From positions 8,693,867-8,757,866 of the forward strand of contig CM053246.1 in the NCBI GenBank assembly GCA_028583405.1: DNA of 64,000 nt, in the 5' to 3' direction. Position 1 is the first letter of the stretch. Each line of letters opens with the position of its first letter. Made by a program: the position numbers and the translations under genes. This document shows positions 16,465-29,756 of the stretch, in pieces. The notes beneath the pieces were generated by a model, which ran no database searches, was not told the origin of the DNA, and saw nothing but the letters and a program-made list of their open reading frames with translations. Source of the stretch: Pogonophryne albipinna. Taxonomy: Eukaryota; Chordata; Actinopteri; Perciformes; Artedidraconidae.

Positions 16465-17095
16465 CAGTGGCGAGCCGTGACTTTTATACCTAGGCCCTCT
16501 GACTCCCCTTCCCTCGAAAAAAAAAGAAGCGTTATTACGTCACAGCGTATACTTCAGCGGAATATCAAAACAGCGGCCCGGGGTGCAAAACGCATCAATA
16601 ACAGCGACCCTCTACCACACAGAACAACACCATTTATATAAACACCTATCATGACAGGGCACCCACAGCCAAGTAACAATTACAAATGAATTAAGTCGGC
16701 ACGGAAAATGACTTAGGCCTACCTTTGATGATCAAATCACTTAAACACAAAGTCCTTCCTCCTGTCCTTCTGGATGAAGCACTTGATGGCGGGTCATGCA
16801 GCTGATCCTTTGCCACTCCAGTTTATCATTGTAACTCAATCTTCAAAATGACTCGGTTCATAATTTCGCAACGATGTCATCACTATCACTGAAGTGAGTC
16901 ATCATGAACAAACTTATGGTAGACATGTGGATATTATCCGGCTGAACAAAACGTGCATTTATCTAACAGGTTCGTTTTCCACAGACCTTATTTCCAGCTA
17001 TTTTCCAAAACCCTATGGAGAAATCCCATTGCTTTCTGTCGAGGGAATCCGAGCGCAGCTTACTTCTGGGTTTTAGGACGCGTCACTGCTCCACT
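16465..17095. mobile_element. hAT-like fragment
   Basis: It starts cagtggcgagccgtga, close to the terminal repeat of the hAT at 37207. Its far end shares about 150 bp with 12110-12262 in reverse. I could not find the matching right end or an 8-bp duplication, so the right border is approximate. Confidence 0.45.
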
Positions 17096-17109
17096 TGCAT
17101 AGACCTCAC

Positions 17110-17445
17110 AGCGGGCGGAACTTGTCATAAAGTCCGCGAAAATAAAGCCCACCCATTTGCACTTTAATAGTGCAAGTAAATACAAAAAGAAAAATAGTGC
17201 AATAGGAGTCCATATACAAGTGATTGGAATATGATGTATTAGATAAAGAATTTGTACATTTCAGCCAGATGTAGCAATTTAAAAGTGCAGGTGTTTAATA
17301 GTCTTCTGGCCTGTGGAATGAAACTGTCCCTGAGTCTGGTGGTTTTAGTCCGGATGCTGCGGTACCGCCTGCCAGACGGCAGCAGACAGAACAGTTTGTG
17401 GCTGGGGTGATGGGGGTCTTTTATAATCCTGAGGGCTTTCTTTAA
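17110..17445. repeat. Interspersed repeat fragment
   Basis: The block with 'ggcctgtggaatgaaactgt' and 'cggtaccgcctgccag' has the look of a common fish interspersed repeat (recalled, not searched). It has no open frame and directly joins copy C of the long-TIR family. Confidence 0.4.
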
Positions 17446-17657
17446 GGTTAACCTGGTATTTTTACTCCACTACATTGATTTGAGTTACTTTGCAGATTCT
17501 GATTAATGATGTGAAATATAAACAACCCTTAAATCAGACTTTAGTTACACCTGAGTAAAATTCAGTGAAGATGATTGTCAAGTGCCAACAATCAGGAGAG
17601 ATATTTGATAGTTGGTGCTTGAGAAGACTAAAAATGTATCTGCAGATCTCTATAAAG

Positions 17658-18243
17658 CACATGTGTCAAACTCAAGGCCCGTGGGCCAAATCAGGCCCTT
17701 GGTGGATTTAATTTCGGCCCGCAGGATAATTTCTAATTACTATTAGATCTGGCCCGCTGGTTTCTTGCACACACACCTTCACTCCATCCTGAGGGTCTCC
17801 TCAGCTCAGAGCCTGAGCCCAAACATTGATGAACTTGCACCCAAGATGAGATGCCAAGTATCTGGCTTGAACTAGCATCACAGAGCAGCACACTGAGTTT
17901 AATGGATGTTTCCTTCTGCACTTTCTCTCTCACGACAACAGGGCATGTTTGTTTTTCTTTGAGGGAAATAGTTTTTTTGAAGCTGTTGTTGGCCTGTGGG
18001 AAAATTTAATCATAAGAAATGACTCTGGAAAAGCTGCAGGTAGAGCCATAAGCAATGAATGCAACTGATTATTTAATGTTGTTTTTATAGGCAATAATTT
18101 AAGCTTTGTTAGTTCCAGGTTTAATATGTGCAATAAGTTCATTTCAATACGTTTTGCAATAAACATTGAACCAGTCCGGCCCTCGACTAGTACCCATTTT
18201 TTTTTTTTTTTGGCCCACTGTGTATTTGAGTTTGACACCCCTG
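17658..18243. mobile_element. hAT-type MITE, 586 bp
   Basis: A perfect 8-bp duplication ctataaag flanks it (17650-17657 and 18244-18251). Terminal repeats are caNNNNtgtcaaactcaa at the left (two to three changes) and, on the other strand, caggggtgtcaaactcaa. It is the same family as 37656-38037. A T-run sits near the right end. It is non-coding. Confidence 0.85.
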
Positions 18244-18335
18244 CTATAAAGCATATTCATTACTCGTTATTCTGTAATTGTTCATTAAAAACTGTATATA
18301 ATGGCTATTTTGCACATCCCTTTCAAGATTTCACG

Positions 18336-18440
18336 ATTTTCTAAGGTTTATTGACATATCATATACACAGCTACGGTGTAGTTATGCAATGAATGAAAAA
18401 CTTGGGTCACAGGTTCCTCAACAGTGCATTACAAGACATC
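18336..18440 (+). repeat. Repeat shared with 51670-51780
   Basis: Both copies contain 'aaggtttattg', a 'cacagctacggtgt'-like block and end with 'ggttcctcaacagtgca'. Non-coding; family not identified. Confidence 0.5.
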
Positions 18441-18960
18441 TATCAATATGTGTGTATACCTCCACCATTAAACTGTCAAATTCTGCACATTTCTTATTCT
18501 AGCTATATACAGTACATATTATAAGAGTATAATAAATATGTAAAATGTCAGTTAAAATAAGTGCTTCAACATAGTTAACATTGCAGGAAAGTTGATTGTC
18601 AAGTCCCAAAACAACCTTGCAATATATTAAAAGTTAAGTACTTTGTCAGGCTTAATATTTATCTGTAGATACCCCCAACGCTTTTTTCTTACATGTATTT
18701 AAAAGAAGACCTTAACCTAAAGTATTATTTAATGTTTTAATAAAGCCTAATTAGTTTGTCTGTTTTGCACATCCTCCTATTAATATATTTGTACATCCGG
18801 CACTAAACTGCTTTATTCTAGATATCGTTTACAGTATCTTCTTGATATTTTCTATTCTATATTTCTATCATTGACCTTCTACTTTCCCCCTATGTACTCT
18901 TAATATTTAAATGTTTTCATCAAATATACCACATTCAACAAAACATGCAGCAGACATTAG

Positions 18961-19075
18961 GCAAGGCAAGTTTATTTATAAAGCACCTTTCAACACAAGG
19001 CAATTCAAAGTGCTTTACAAAAATGAAAGACATTAAGCAAAAGGCATTGAAAAACAGTCATTAAAAAGCAACACA
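18961..19075 (-). repeat. L2-like LINE 3' tail
   Basis: On the minus strand it ends in the block 'aagcactttgaattgcc' followed by 'tataaataaacttgcc', which is the usual form of fish L2-like tails. No coding part is present. Confidence 0.6.
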
Positions 19076-19655
19076 ATCTACCTGCATTGCAATTACGTCA
19101 CGTTTACAGTGTTAACACAATAAGTTATTATTATTATTATAGTTATTTAATACAAAATAATAATATTAAACAAAATATTACTTTTAACTTTATTGTGAAA
19201 TTAAACTGTAAAAATAATAGTTTCTGGTCTATTCTGAGGCCCAATCTCTGTAGATAAATAAAGAACTAAGCCAGATGTGTATGCAGCCAAACCATTTATT
19301 ACAATGCATTCATGTGATGACTTTCAAAGAGTAAAGCAAGCACTGCTGAATGAAGTATGATTTTATCTTTTACGAAACGTTTTTTTCATATGGAATACAG
19401 TCGGAGGTCAACCAATCACAGAGCTTGAGGACTAATCACTGGGTTTGTCGAGCAAAGCAGAACGATAGCTGAGTATTATGGGTAGTGTAGTGTCTTCTGC
19501 CATCCTTTAATCCGAAAAAATATTTGTTTCTCAGAATCGAAGAGGAAAAACACAAAAGCATTGTACACAATTTAAACCAATCAATGTTGTGTAATTAACT
19601 AGGATAATCTAGTGTTTTTGAGTTGATGAGTAGTGCAGATATCACTGTAAAAACT

Positions 19656-20056
19656 GCACGCCAAAGGACCCGGACCAAGCGTAGCTATTGGACCATCAGG
19701 GAGTGAGACTGTGTTGGACAAACACACATTTATGATGATACACGTTTTGTGCAGCAGGATAATCTCCACATAACTGCTATATCAGTTATATCTGTACAAT
19801 TACGTGTATGCCCTATTATGTAATTTACAGTAAGAACAAAAACTCACTGATAGCTAAATAAACAATTACAAAAAAAATCTTCCTGTATTTCCTCTTATTT
19901 TGATACAATTCAACCATTTTTCTTTATTTTCTCATTAAGCATCATTTGCATAACTATAGTTGATGAAAACATGAATCAACATGCACAATTTCTAGAAATT
20001 AGGTTATATTTGGATGGTAATAGGATTTAAAGGAGCATTTCAGATTAGTTCTAACA
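19656..20056. other. Intergenic sequence, no gene seen
   Basis: AT-rich sequence between copy C and the TTAA MITE. Nothing recognised. Confidence 0.45.
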
Positions 20057-20060
20057 TTAA

Positions 20061-21482
20061 AGGTCCCATGTCATGGCCATTTCTACTGATCATAATTCCA
20101 TTGTTGAGGTTTACATTGTTCAATGTTCCAAACTCACATTGGTTTCTCATACAGCATCTCTGTATAGTATGTGTATTCACTCTCTGTCCTAAATGGCTTG
20201 TTGGAGCTCCTGCCCCCCCCCCCCCCCCCCCCCCTATGAGTTTGTGTGTGTGCTCAGACTGAGTTCAGGCTGAGTTTAGCTGTGTCTCGCTGTCTCAGAC
20301 TGAGTTCAGGCTGAGTTTAGCTGTGTCTCGCTGTCTCAGACTGAGTTCAGGCTGAGTTTAGCTGTGTCTCGCTGTCTCAGACTGAGTTCAGGCTGAGTTT
20401 AGCTGTGTCTCGCTGTCTCAGGCTGAGTTCAGGCTGAGTTTAGCTGTGTTTCGCTGTCTCAGGCTGAGTTCAGGCTGAGTTTAGCTGTGTCTCGCTGTCT
20501 CAGGCTGAGTTCAGGCTGAGTTTAGCTGTGTTTCGCTGTCTCAGGCTGAGTTCAGGCTGAGTTTAGCTGTGTCTCGCTGTCTCAGGCTGAGTTCAGGCTG
20601 AGTTTAGCTGTGTCTCGCTGTCTCAGACTGAGTTCAGGCTGAGTTTAGCTGTGTCTCGCTGTCTCAGGCTGAGTTCAGGCTGAGTTTAGCTGTGTCTCGC
20701 TGTCTCAGGCTGAGTTCAGGCTGAGTTTAGCTGTGTTTCGCTGTCTCAGGCTGAGTTCAGGCTGAGTTTAGCTGTGTCTCAGGCTGAGTTCAGGCTGAGT
20801 TTAGCTGTGTCTCACTGTCTCAGGCTGAGTTCAGGCTGAGTTTAGCTGTGTCTCGCTGTCTCAGGCTGAGTTCAGGCTGAGTTTAGCTGTGTCTCGCTGT
20901 CTCAGGCTGAGTTCAGGCTGAGTTTAGCTGTGTCTCGCTGTCTCAGGCTGAGTTCAGGCTGAGTTTAGCTGTGTCTCAGGCTGAGTTCAGGCTGAGTTTA
21001 GCTGTGTCTCGCTGTCTCAGGCTGAGTTCAGGCTGAGTTTAGCTGTGTCTCGCTGTCTCAGGCTGAGTTCAGGCTGAGTTTAGCTGTGTCTCGCTGTCTC
21101 AGGCTGAGTTCAGGCTGAGTTTAGCTGTGTCTCGCTGTCTCAGGCGAGAAATCCGCGGAGCTGCAGCTGAGAAAAGATAAGGCTGAGTGAGTGAGTGTGT
21201 GTGTGTGTGAGGAAGTCCGCGGATTGGTAAATGGACCAATCCGCGGAGCCGTTACGTCACTATACCCAATACGTCACTGTACCCAAGAAGAAAATAATGG
21301 AAAAAGAGAAACCTCCAACGAGGCGTTCTGGGGCAGCATAGACAGGTCTTTTCTGTATTAGAGTTTTACTCCCTACAGGGTGTACTTTGAGGGTTTTGAC
21401 TCTGCAGACCGTTTACATGCAGAAAAAGCTTCATAACACACAAGGGGACGGGTAATAACCAGAAAAGCATGTCATGGGGCCT
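20061..21482. mobile_element. TTAA-type MITE expanded by a minisatellite
   Basis: TTAA lies at both borders (20057-20060 and 21483-21486). The ends read aggtcccatgtcatgg and, on the other strand, aggccccatgacatgc. A C22 run (20213-20234) and a 41-bp minisatellite (20253-21144) make up two thirds of its length. It has no coding capacity. Confidence 0.8.
20253..21144. repeat. 41-bp minisatellite, about 22 units
   Basis: The unit consists of 'ctcagactgagttcagg', 'ctgagtttagctgtgt' and 'ctcgctgt' in series. Early units carry ctcagact, later ones ctcaggct. Two units (near 20780 and 20970) lack the last 9-bp block, and a cgc/ttc variant is scattered, so the array has its own internal history. Unit identity is very high. 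Confidence 0.95.
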
Positions 21483-21486
21483 TTAA

Positions 21487-22499
21487 GTCAGTTTTAGACG
21501 ACAGATAAAATCCATTATCCGAGAATGTTTTTTCGGAGTGTAACAGCAGATGAACATGAGGCAATCTTCACATATCACATAACGGCAGAAAGTGTGAGGA
21601 TTCATTTTCTTTAGAGAGCTACGGAGTGTCCCTGGAGTGAAGTGTGTGGAGGACAGTTGATCCTTTGTTGTGCTAATTAAAACTCAATGTAACAGTGTAG
21701 GTTGGAAAAAAACAACAACAAATGCACAGCCAAAATCATCAGAGATACCTGTGGGAATACATCTGTTTTATGAACACCGAGCAGTCAGTTTTTAAAGAAC
21801 AAAAAAGTGAAGAGATTTCAGACTGGGGAACTGATTTTGATATTGTGTGAGCACTGTGATATAAAACTGCAACTCTTTACTGTGTTGTCAAGTACTGACC
21901 TTTCCTTTACTCATTAATTCATAACTCTGCGTGGCATCCTCTGCATGTTAATGTAGAGCTTCATCAAATGGCTTAAATATAGAACACTAAAGAACATACA
22001 GTAAGCAGGAAGTATACAGCCGCTCCCCGATGTAAAGAGGAAAACCAAACCATCTACAATTCATAAATGTCAACTTTCTTTTCCCTCCTCTTCTGACATG
22101 TTCTCCGTTTGCTTTTAGAATATGTGATTGGAGTGGTTTTACTGAAGAAGAGGTGATTTCTCTGAGGTGTTGTGTCCTTTTTATCCTTTTTTCCCAGTCT
22201 GCATGAAGTGTGTATGGCAGCCACAGTGTGATTCTGGCAGCTCGACTTCATCTATATGGAGGAAATTGCCAAGCTGTTTAATTGAAGACATTGTCATCCT
22301 CTTTTATTGCCGTCCTTTACATCAGTTCAAATGTACACTGTCCACAGTAAAGGACAAAATGCCTTATTATTATCTCTATGTTTTTTTCTAATAATAAGGA
22401 TTGATGTTATGGACCTATTTTGCCTCCATTGTAAATAAAAGGAGACAGATTTATTTAGGTGAAGAAAGCAATATTACAAATGTAAAAAAATATATAAGA
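21487..22499. other. Intergenic sequence, no gene seen
   Basis: No frame with recognisable motifs and no repeat boundaries. Confidence 0.45.
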
Positions 22500-22700
22500 A
22501 GTAGTAATAATAATATGCAAACGTTTTTATATAGAACAGTTCAAACCAATTTACAAAGTGCTTTCACATAATAACATAAAATCACTTCATTGAGGTAAAA
22601 GTAGCAATATTACAAAAAAAATAAGTAATAACTTTATTTATATAGCACCCTTGAACAAATTCACTAAGTGCTTTCATATAAAAAACAACACATTTAAATA
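22500..22700 (-). repeat. LINE-like 3' tail fragments
   Basis: Two neighbouring blocks (near 22525 and 22630), each of the form 'tttatatag', then 'aagtgctttcata', look like successive L2-like tails on the minus strand. They are degraded. Confidence 0.4.
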
Positions 22701-23643
22701 CACAGAGAGAATGAAATTAACTTATAACCAGCCATTAAAAAATGTAAGAACACAGAGAGTAAAACAAACAGTATCAATAAAACACAAATACAATCACATA
22801 AAAGCTGTACTTGTAGTATTTAATGTGTATGTGTGCGAGGGTCTAAATTAATTATTAAAAAAGCTATTACACCATTAATACTGTTTGCCAAAACTACAGT
22901 ATGGACTTCTGAATTAATAAATACAACATAGTAAACAACGTTTTTTATAATATGGTTACTATTAACCCGCAGTGCAATTGAATGCAACTCCCTGTAGGAG
23001 TATTACAGTATTTATTACCACTCTTCGACTCATAATTTCCTTTCAGAAACATTAGGTTACAGAGTGAAACGGCGGCAGATAAAGGCCACAAAGTAAGCCT
23101 TAGGTGTGCTAAAGTTATAAAACTCAACGAGTATCTGGAATGGAATTGCATAATTTAAAAGGATCCAGGACGTACACATCAGGAATGGGCTTGGCAGTCG
23201 GATGGAAACGTTGCTATTTGTATTTTCCACTGCTTTTCTGTCAGTAAATTCCTGCCTTCAACAATGTGAGCTGTAGGAGAACAGGGGAGCAAATGAGCTC
23301 TGAAATGCCGACTTCCTGGTAAAACACACTCGGCGCGACCTTTACTTAACGGACAAATTGAGCCGGAGCACACTTCCGACTCTTGAGTGAACACCGTTGA
23401 GTAGTTTGAGGCAGTGTGTGTGAGTGTGAGTATGTTAGTGTAGCTTGGTATGTTCGGGGCAAGCGCATTTTGTTAATTTCCCTTGATTTTAAATGTTAGT
23501 CTTCTTGGTTTGTTGGTATCAAAACCGAATGAGTTGCTCGTTTCATTATCTTGGAGTGACTTCCAGACGTTTGCAGTCTGCCAATGACCTTTGAATCAGT
23601 GTGTGTGTGTGTGTGTGGGTGTGTGTGTGTTCATAAGTTATGT
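22701..23643. other. Intergenic sequence, no gene seen
   Basis: Unique-looking DNA with a short (GT)n run near 23600. No gene supported. Confidence 0.45.
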
Positions 23644-24774
23644 GTACCTTGCAGTGGCGGTTCTAGAACATTTTACATGGGGTGGCAAAGGGGGGGCAAG
23701 AGGTCATGCCAGGGTGGCATGGGAGGGCCGACAGTACGTGGTATTTTATACTGTATATATAACCTATTTATTGTTAAATAATGCCCTAACACAAGTGTTC
23801 TTAATGCACAAGAGAAACAAGGTGTTCAGACAAACAAACTAAAATATAGTATAAAACAGCTCAATACTCATGATACCCTAGAATTCTGTTTACTGTAAGT
23901 ACAGTAAAAGTACTTAGTTATAATTAAGTACACAAATGACATCACCATCTCTTCAGAGAGCTAAAGGTGACCTGTGCAGCAACACATTTCAATATGTCTC
24001 AATACTAAGAGCTGCTAGATTGAGCTGCTGTAATGGAATATGCAAGGAGAATAAGAACATACCATGTGGTCCAGCTGGAGTTTCATCTGCCTCCTGATCC
24101 CTGCCTCAGTCTCTCTTTCTGATACTTCATCTTTATTCCTCACATACATTTCTTCTTCTTCACTAATGTCTTCATCTCCTCCTCTTCCTCCTGCTCTGAC
24201 CCTCCTGGTCTCTTCATCTCCTCCTCTTCCTCCTGCTCTCACCCTCCTGGTCCCTTCAGTGAACTCTCTTTTCATTTTCCTCTTTCTGTTCGTCCTGGTC
24301 TCTTCTCAGATATGTCTTTGTGTTGTTGTTGACTCACTCCAGCTACTCTGGCCTGCAAGAGTCTACTTGTGAAAAGCACTGGTACAAATGCTTGTATAAC
24401 TTTACACGTTAGGGCCATGTAGCTAATAATTAGCTCGCCTATAATAAATATAAAATCAGAAATTATTTATCAAGCGCACACAGGCAGCTGTGTTTAGACC
24501 CAGTTTGACGGTAAAGGATATATCCTGGTTTCATTTATCTGGCTTCATAACTGTGATGTGTAATTTACGTGGATTTAATAGTACCGCATAGTTTAGCAAA
24601 TAAAGTGATCGATCTCCCAGCTAGCGCTGTCTGCGTAGTATTTTGTAACGTCCCAAACAGCGACCGTCTGTTAAACGCTATCGATTCAAACTGCAGCGTT
24701 TTATAAAAACAAATGTCAATCTCTGATCTTTAGTAAAAACAAAACTAGTGGAAGGGGAAATGATCCCAGGGGAA

Positions 24775-26248
<1,474 letters not shown>

Positions 26249-26344
26249 CAGGGGAATGTGATCCACCTTCGGGTGCTGGGACAGTTCGCTCCCTCTCTGC
26301 AGTGGTGCGAGCCGCGGTATGTGTGAACGCCGCTCCGCAGTTTA

Positions 26345-26567
26345 ATGCAGGGCCGTAGCTATGTTTTTAACGGGCCTAAGATGATATTTAAAATGATTCT
26401 GTTTTAATGAATGCACTGCTTGTTTTGTTGCTTGAGAAGCTTGTGGACATAGTGTAGGTTTGTTTCTACAAGTACAGTTTTAGGGACACAAAAGTTAGGG
26501 GGGCAGCTGGGGGGGCAAGGCTCTACAGTGGGGGGACAGCTGCCCCCCCTTGCTCCCTGTAGCCCTG
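26345..26567. mobile_element. hAT-like MITE at the right end of the composite
   Basis: It starts cagggccgtagct and ends, on the other strand, with cagggctacaggg, so it has a terminal inverted repeat of its own. The 8 bp before it (gtttaatg) differ from those after it (gtaccttg), so it did not arrive alone at this place. Confidence 0.55.
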
Positions 26568-26575
26568 GTACCTTG

Positions 26576-26936
26576 TAAGTGTGTATGCATATTTGCAGAT
26601 GTCAAGGTTGCAGTTCAGATCAATTTTAATCAAGCACTCAGTTTTAGCTTTAAATGGCATGGATGAGACTGCAATTTTAACATTTAATAAATGTAACTTT
26701 GAATAAAAATATTTTTTCCACAAACGAAACCTGGAGAAGTGAAATGAAGCAGTATTGAAGGAGTAAAGCGGTAGCTGTCATGAAGCCTGTATAATGCTGG
26801 ATTTTTTAAATAGACATATGTGTTCTGTTGGACGTTGTGAGATGAACTACTGCATTACATTTCTGAAGAGTATCCTGTATAGACATGATATTTACTTTAT
26901 ATTTAGACACAGATAGCAGTAGTGGTCGCTTTAGGC
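26576..26936. other. Intergenic sequence, no gene seen
   Basis: Short AT-rich interval between two elements; nothing recognised. Confidence 0.4.
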
Positions 26937-26939
26937 CTG

Positions 26940-27993
26940 AGGCCTGTACTACGAAGCAGGTTCAACATAACCTGGATATGTTTGAGTTAGCCGGTTGGCC
27001 TAATCCAAAACATACGCGCTCTCGCTAAACGGTCCAACGACGCGGGTTATCAAGTGGATCGCTCAAGCCAGCCGTGTCCTATCTAGTTAGGTGCGTGTTC
27101 ACATGAAAGGGGTGGTATCTGGAGCATTCGACCAATCACAAACATGGACAAGCGTACTGACAGCGCAGCGTCATACTTCCTGAATGAAAAGTCAACTATA
27201 ATATTAGACATATGAAGAAGTTAAACTTTAAACATCCATGACTTAAACACTTTATCCAGGATCAAAGCCACATAGTAAAAGAAAGAAAAAGTGTTTGAAT
27301 GCGTACATTAACAGGTTTATAATATCACTGCCCCGTCTAAGACACGATCTGACTTTCATTACATTTGACTCGAGTGTTTCGTCAACTTAATGTGTTGCTT
27401 AAAATAATACTTCTGCATACAGTATGTGACACAGTGAGTGTTGCACGGCCAGATACGGCTCAGCTGACTCAGATAAGGAGATATATGATACATTATGATG
27501 TGATATGAATGATAATAGGACACATCGACGTCTGCACTCACAGTGCCGTGGACTGTACGTAATGTTACTTTGATCCGTTTACTTATGTTGTGGCAGATAT
27601 TTAAGTAAGCTTTCTTAACGCTAATGCTATAATAGTCAGATTGCTCTGAAGATGGGGGTGATATTCTATTAATTTTCACGTTCACACAGTCGTTGATTTT
27701 TGCCGGCCGTCTTTCCTGCAACGGCAGTTTAAACTATTTCCTTTCTCCTGTAATACGACTTGATCGCTTTAAACTCCGCACACTGAGCTCTGATTGGTCA
27801 GCAGGCGGTGCTTTCACTGAGTTGAGCTCTTAGCCTGCAACCTAACCTGCTCCGGACCAGGTTAGCCGCTCAGCATAAGTTACCATGGAGATCTAGCCCG
27901 CTAAAAAGAGAACCAGCGTCGTAGGACCGGAAACACCGAGTTTTCCCTGAAGTTAGCCGGCTAAGCGAAAATCCTGCTTCGTAGTACAGGCCT
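26940..27993. mobile_element. TIR element with aggcctgtactacgaagc ends
   Basis: The two ends are inverted copies of aggcctgtactacgaagc, followed by related 'gttagccgg' blocks. CTG borders both sides (26937-26939 and 27994-27996), which fits a 3-bp duplication. Such ends resemble Harbinger- or ISL2EU-type fish MITEs. The interior has a 120-codon minus-strand frame (27359-27721) without known motifs. A truncated relative lies at 44140-44301. Confidence 0.7.
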
Positions 27994-27996
27994 CTG

Positions 27997-28394
27997 AGCC
28001 ATTGATTTCATAATAATAATATTATGTGTACGTCTCTGACACTTTTGATACTCTCATTTCGTTTTTTTAAATGTTAGGTAAATTGGTTTGCGTGTCTTTG
28101 CATTCGTTATGGTATTACTGGTGAGTTTTAAAGGTTCACACCTATCTACGCAAACGTAGTACTCAGTTTGACTAATTGTTGGTAAAATGTATTACTAAGT
28201 TAGTCAAACTCCCGGCATGAATTATGATCTCAGTCCGCACCTTTCTGTCATATAGTGTGTTTGCACCGGTTTGAGTTAGAATGTTAGTGTTCAATATCTA
28301 CAGAGAAAGTATGTTTTCCATTTCAAAGTAGTAAGAGGTCCTGTAGAATTGCAGTTTTCTGGGAGTTTATTTTAGATATACAGAGCCTAAAAAA
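27997..28394. other. Intergenic sequence, no gene seen
   Basis: No feature supported between the TIR element and the LINE pair. Confidence 0.4.
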
Positions 28395-28763
28395 TATCAA
28401 CCTGCTTCTCCATGTTTAGTTCTGACTCTGGGGACAGAAAGCTGACTGGATGGTTCATAATTTAGCAGGAGGTCAGAAATGTATTTTGGGCCTAAACCAT
28501 TCAGTGCTTTATAAACCAGCAGCAGTATTTTGAAATCTATTCTTTGACACACAGGAAGCCAGTGTAAAGACTTCAGAACAGGAGTGATGTGATCCACTTT
28601 CTTAGTGTTAGTGAGGACTCGAGCAGCAGCGTTCTGAATCAGCTGCAGCTTTCTAATAGATTTTCTAGTGAGACCTGTGAAGACACCATTGCAGTAGTCC
28701 AGTCTACTGAAGATAAAAGCATGGACAAGTTTTTCCAAATCCTGCTGTGACATGTCAAGTCCT
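28395..28763 (-). pseudogene. L2-like LINE RT C-terminal segment, inverted arm
   Basis: The minus strand encodes the region around the conserved SRLDYCNGVF block through the thumb/C-terminal part of a non-LTR reverse transcriptase. It stops without reaching the 3' tail that the plus-strand copy has. The first ~190 bp next to the junction are almost identical to 29019-29215 on the other strand; beyond that the two copies diverge clearly. It therefore forms one arm of an inverted repeat with a loop of about 270 bp. No endonuclease or catalytic RT core is present. Confidence 0.8.
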
Positions 28764-29756
28764 TTAAGCAAGTGCATTGAGCACATCACTGACTGGATGA
28801 CTCAGAACTTTCTCCAATTAAACAAACAAAAAACTGAGATCATTGTTTTTGGAGCAAAGAAGGACCGATTAAAAGTAATCACAGAGCTTCAGTCGGCAGA
28901 CTACAAAGTCATTCACAAAGCAAGACATCTAGGTGTAGTAATGGACTCAGACCTGAATTTTAACAGTCACATAACAGTTATTATGTCTGCATAGAATATA
29001 TCAAGGATTAAAAAACGAATGTCGCAACAGGATTTGGAAAAACTTGTCCATGCTTTTATCTTCAGTAGACTGGACTACTGCAATAGTGTCTTCACAGGTC
29101 TCACTAGAAAATCTATTAGAAAGCTGCAGCTGATTCAGAACGCTGCTGCTCGAGTCCTCACTAACACTAAGAAAGTGGATCACATCACTCCTGTTCTGAA
29201 GTCTTTACACTGGCTTCCAGTCTGTCAAAGAATAGATTTTAAAATACTACTGCTAGTTTTTAAATCACTAAAGGGCTTAGGACCGAGGTATATAGACGAC
29301 CTCCTCCATCACTATGAAGCATCCAGGAGTCTCAGGTCTTCTGGGTCGGGTCTGCTTTCTGTTCCGAGAATAACCACTAAACACGGAAAAGCAGCTTTTA
29401 GTTATTATGCCCCAACAATTTGGAACAAACTGCCTAAATCGTGCACGTCCGCTGAAACACTTCCTATTTTAAATCCCGACTAAAGACGCACCTATTTGCC
29501 GCTGCTTTTAATTGAGCTGCCCATACTCACACTACAGTATGCCTTTTCAGTCATGTATTCTGTACCTGCTGTGTTTATTTATTTCATTTATTTCATTACC
29601 TTTGCTTATTATGCCTGTTTTTACATGCCTTTTTAATAATGTAATTGTGCTGTATTTGTTCTTAAATGTCGTTTGCTTTTAATCTGTAAAGCACTTTGAA
29701 TCACCACGTGCTGAAAAGTGCTATATAAATCAAATTGCCTTGCCTTTCCTTTAATC
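28764..29756 (+). pseudogene. L2-like LINE, 5'-truncated
   Basis: The plus strand encodes the end of the RT palm and the C-terminal domain (blocks KQKTEIIVFG, HLGVVMDSDLNFNSHI, SRLDYCNSVF, LHWLPVCQRI). An in-frame stop lies at 28992-28994, and a frameshift removes the last ~12 residues near 29470. The 3' tail has the 'aagcactttgaatcacc' block and 'tatataaatcaaattgcc'. The catalytic FADD-type motif is upstream of the truncation and is absent. L2/CR1 clade assignment rests on these motifs. Confidence 0.85.

Larger units (their letters stand above)
17446..19655 (+). mobile_element. Long-TIR family, degraded copy C
   Basis: Segments 17446-17600, 18560-18960 and 19130-19655 match, in order, the interior and right arm of copy B (52507-55248), more divergently than A and B match each other. 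The left arm and the outer part of the right arm are missing. Between the matching segments lie a hAT MITE (17658-18243), another repeat (18336-18440) and a LINE tail (18961-19075). Confidence 0.65.

Noticed and set aside
20253..21144. CRISPR-like array
   Set aside because: Units of 41 bp are contiguous with no unique spacers, in a eukaryotic context. It is a minisatellite.
24015..24372. Frames of 86-102 codons on both strands with repeated residues
   Set aside because: They come from a CT-rich tandem repeat inside the hAT-like unit; no domain.
28395..29756. Twin-priming inversion of one LINE insertion
   Set aside because: Twin priming yields an inverted 5' part that joins, and does not repeat, the 3' part. 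Here both arms cover the same RT region.
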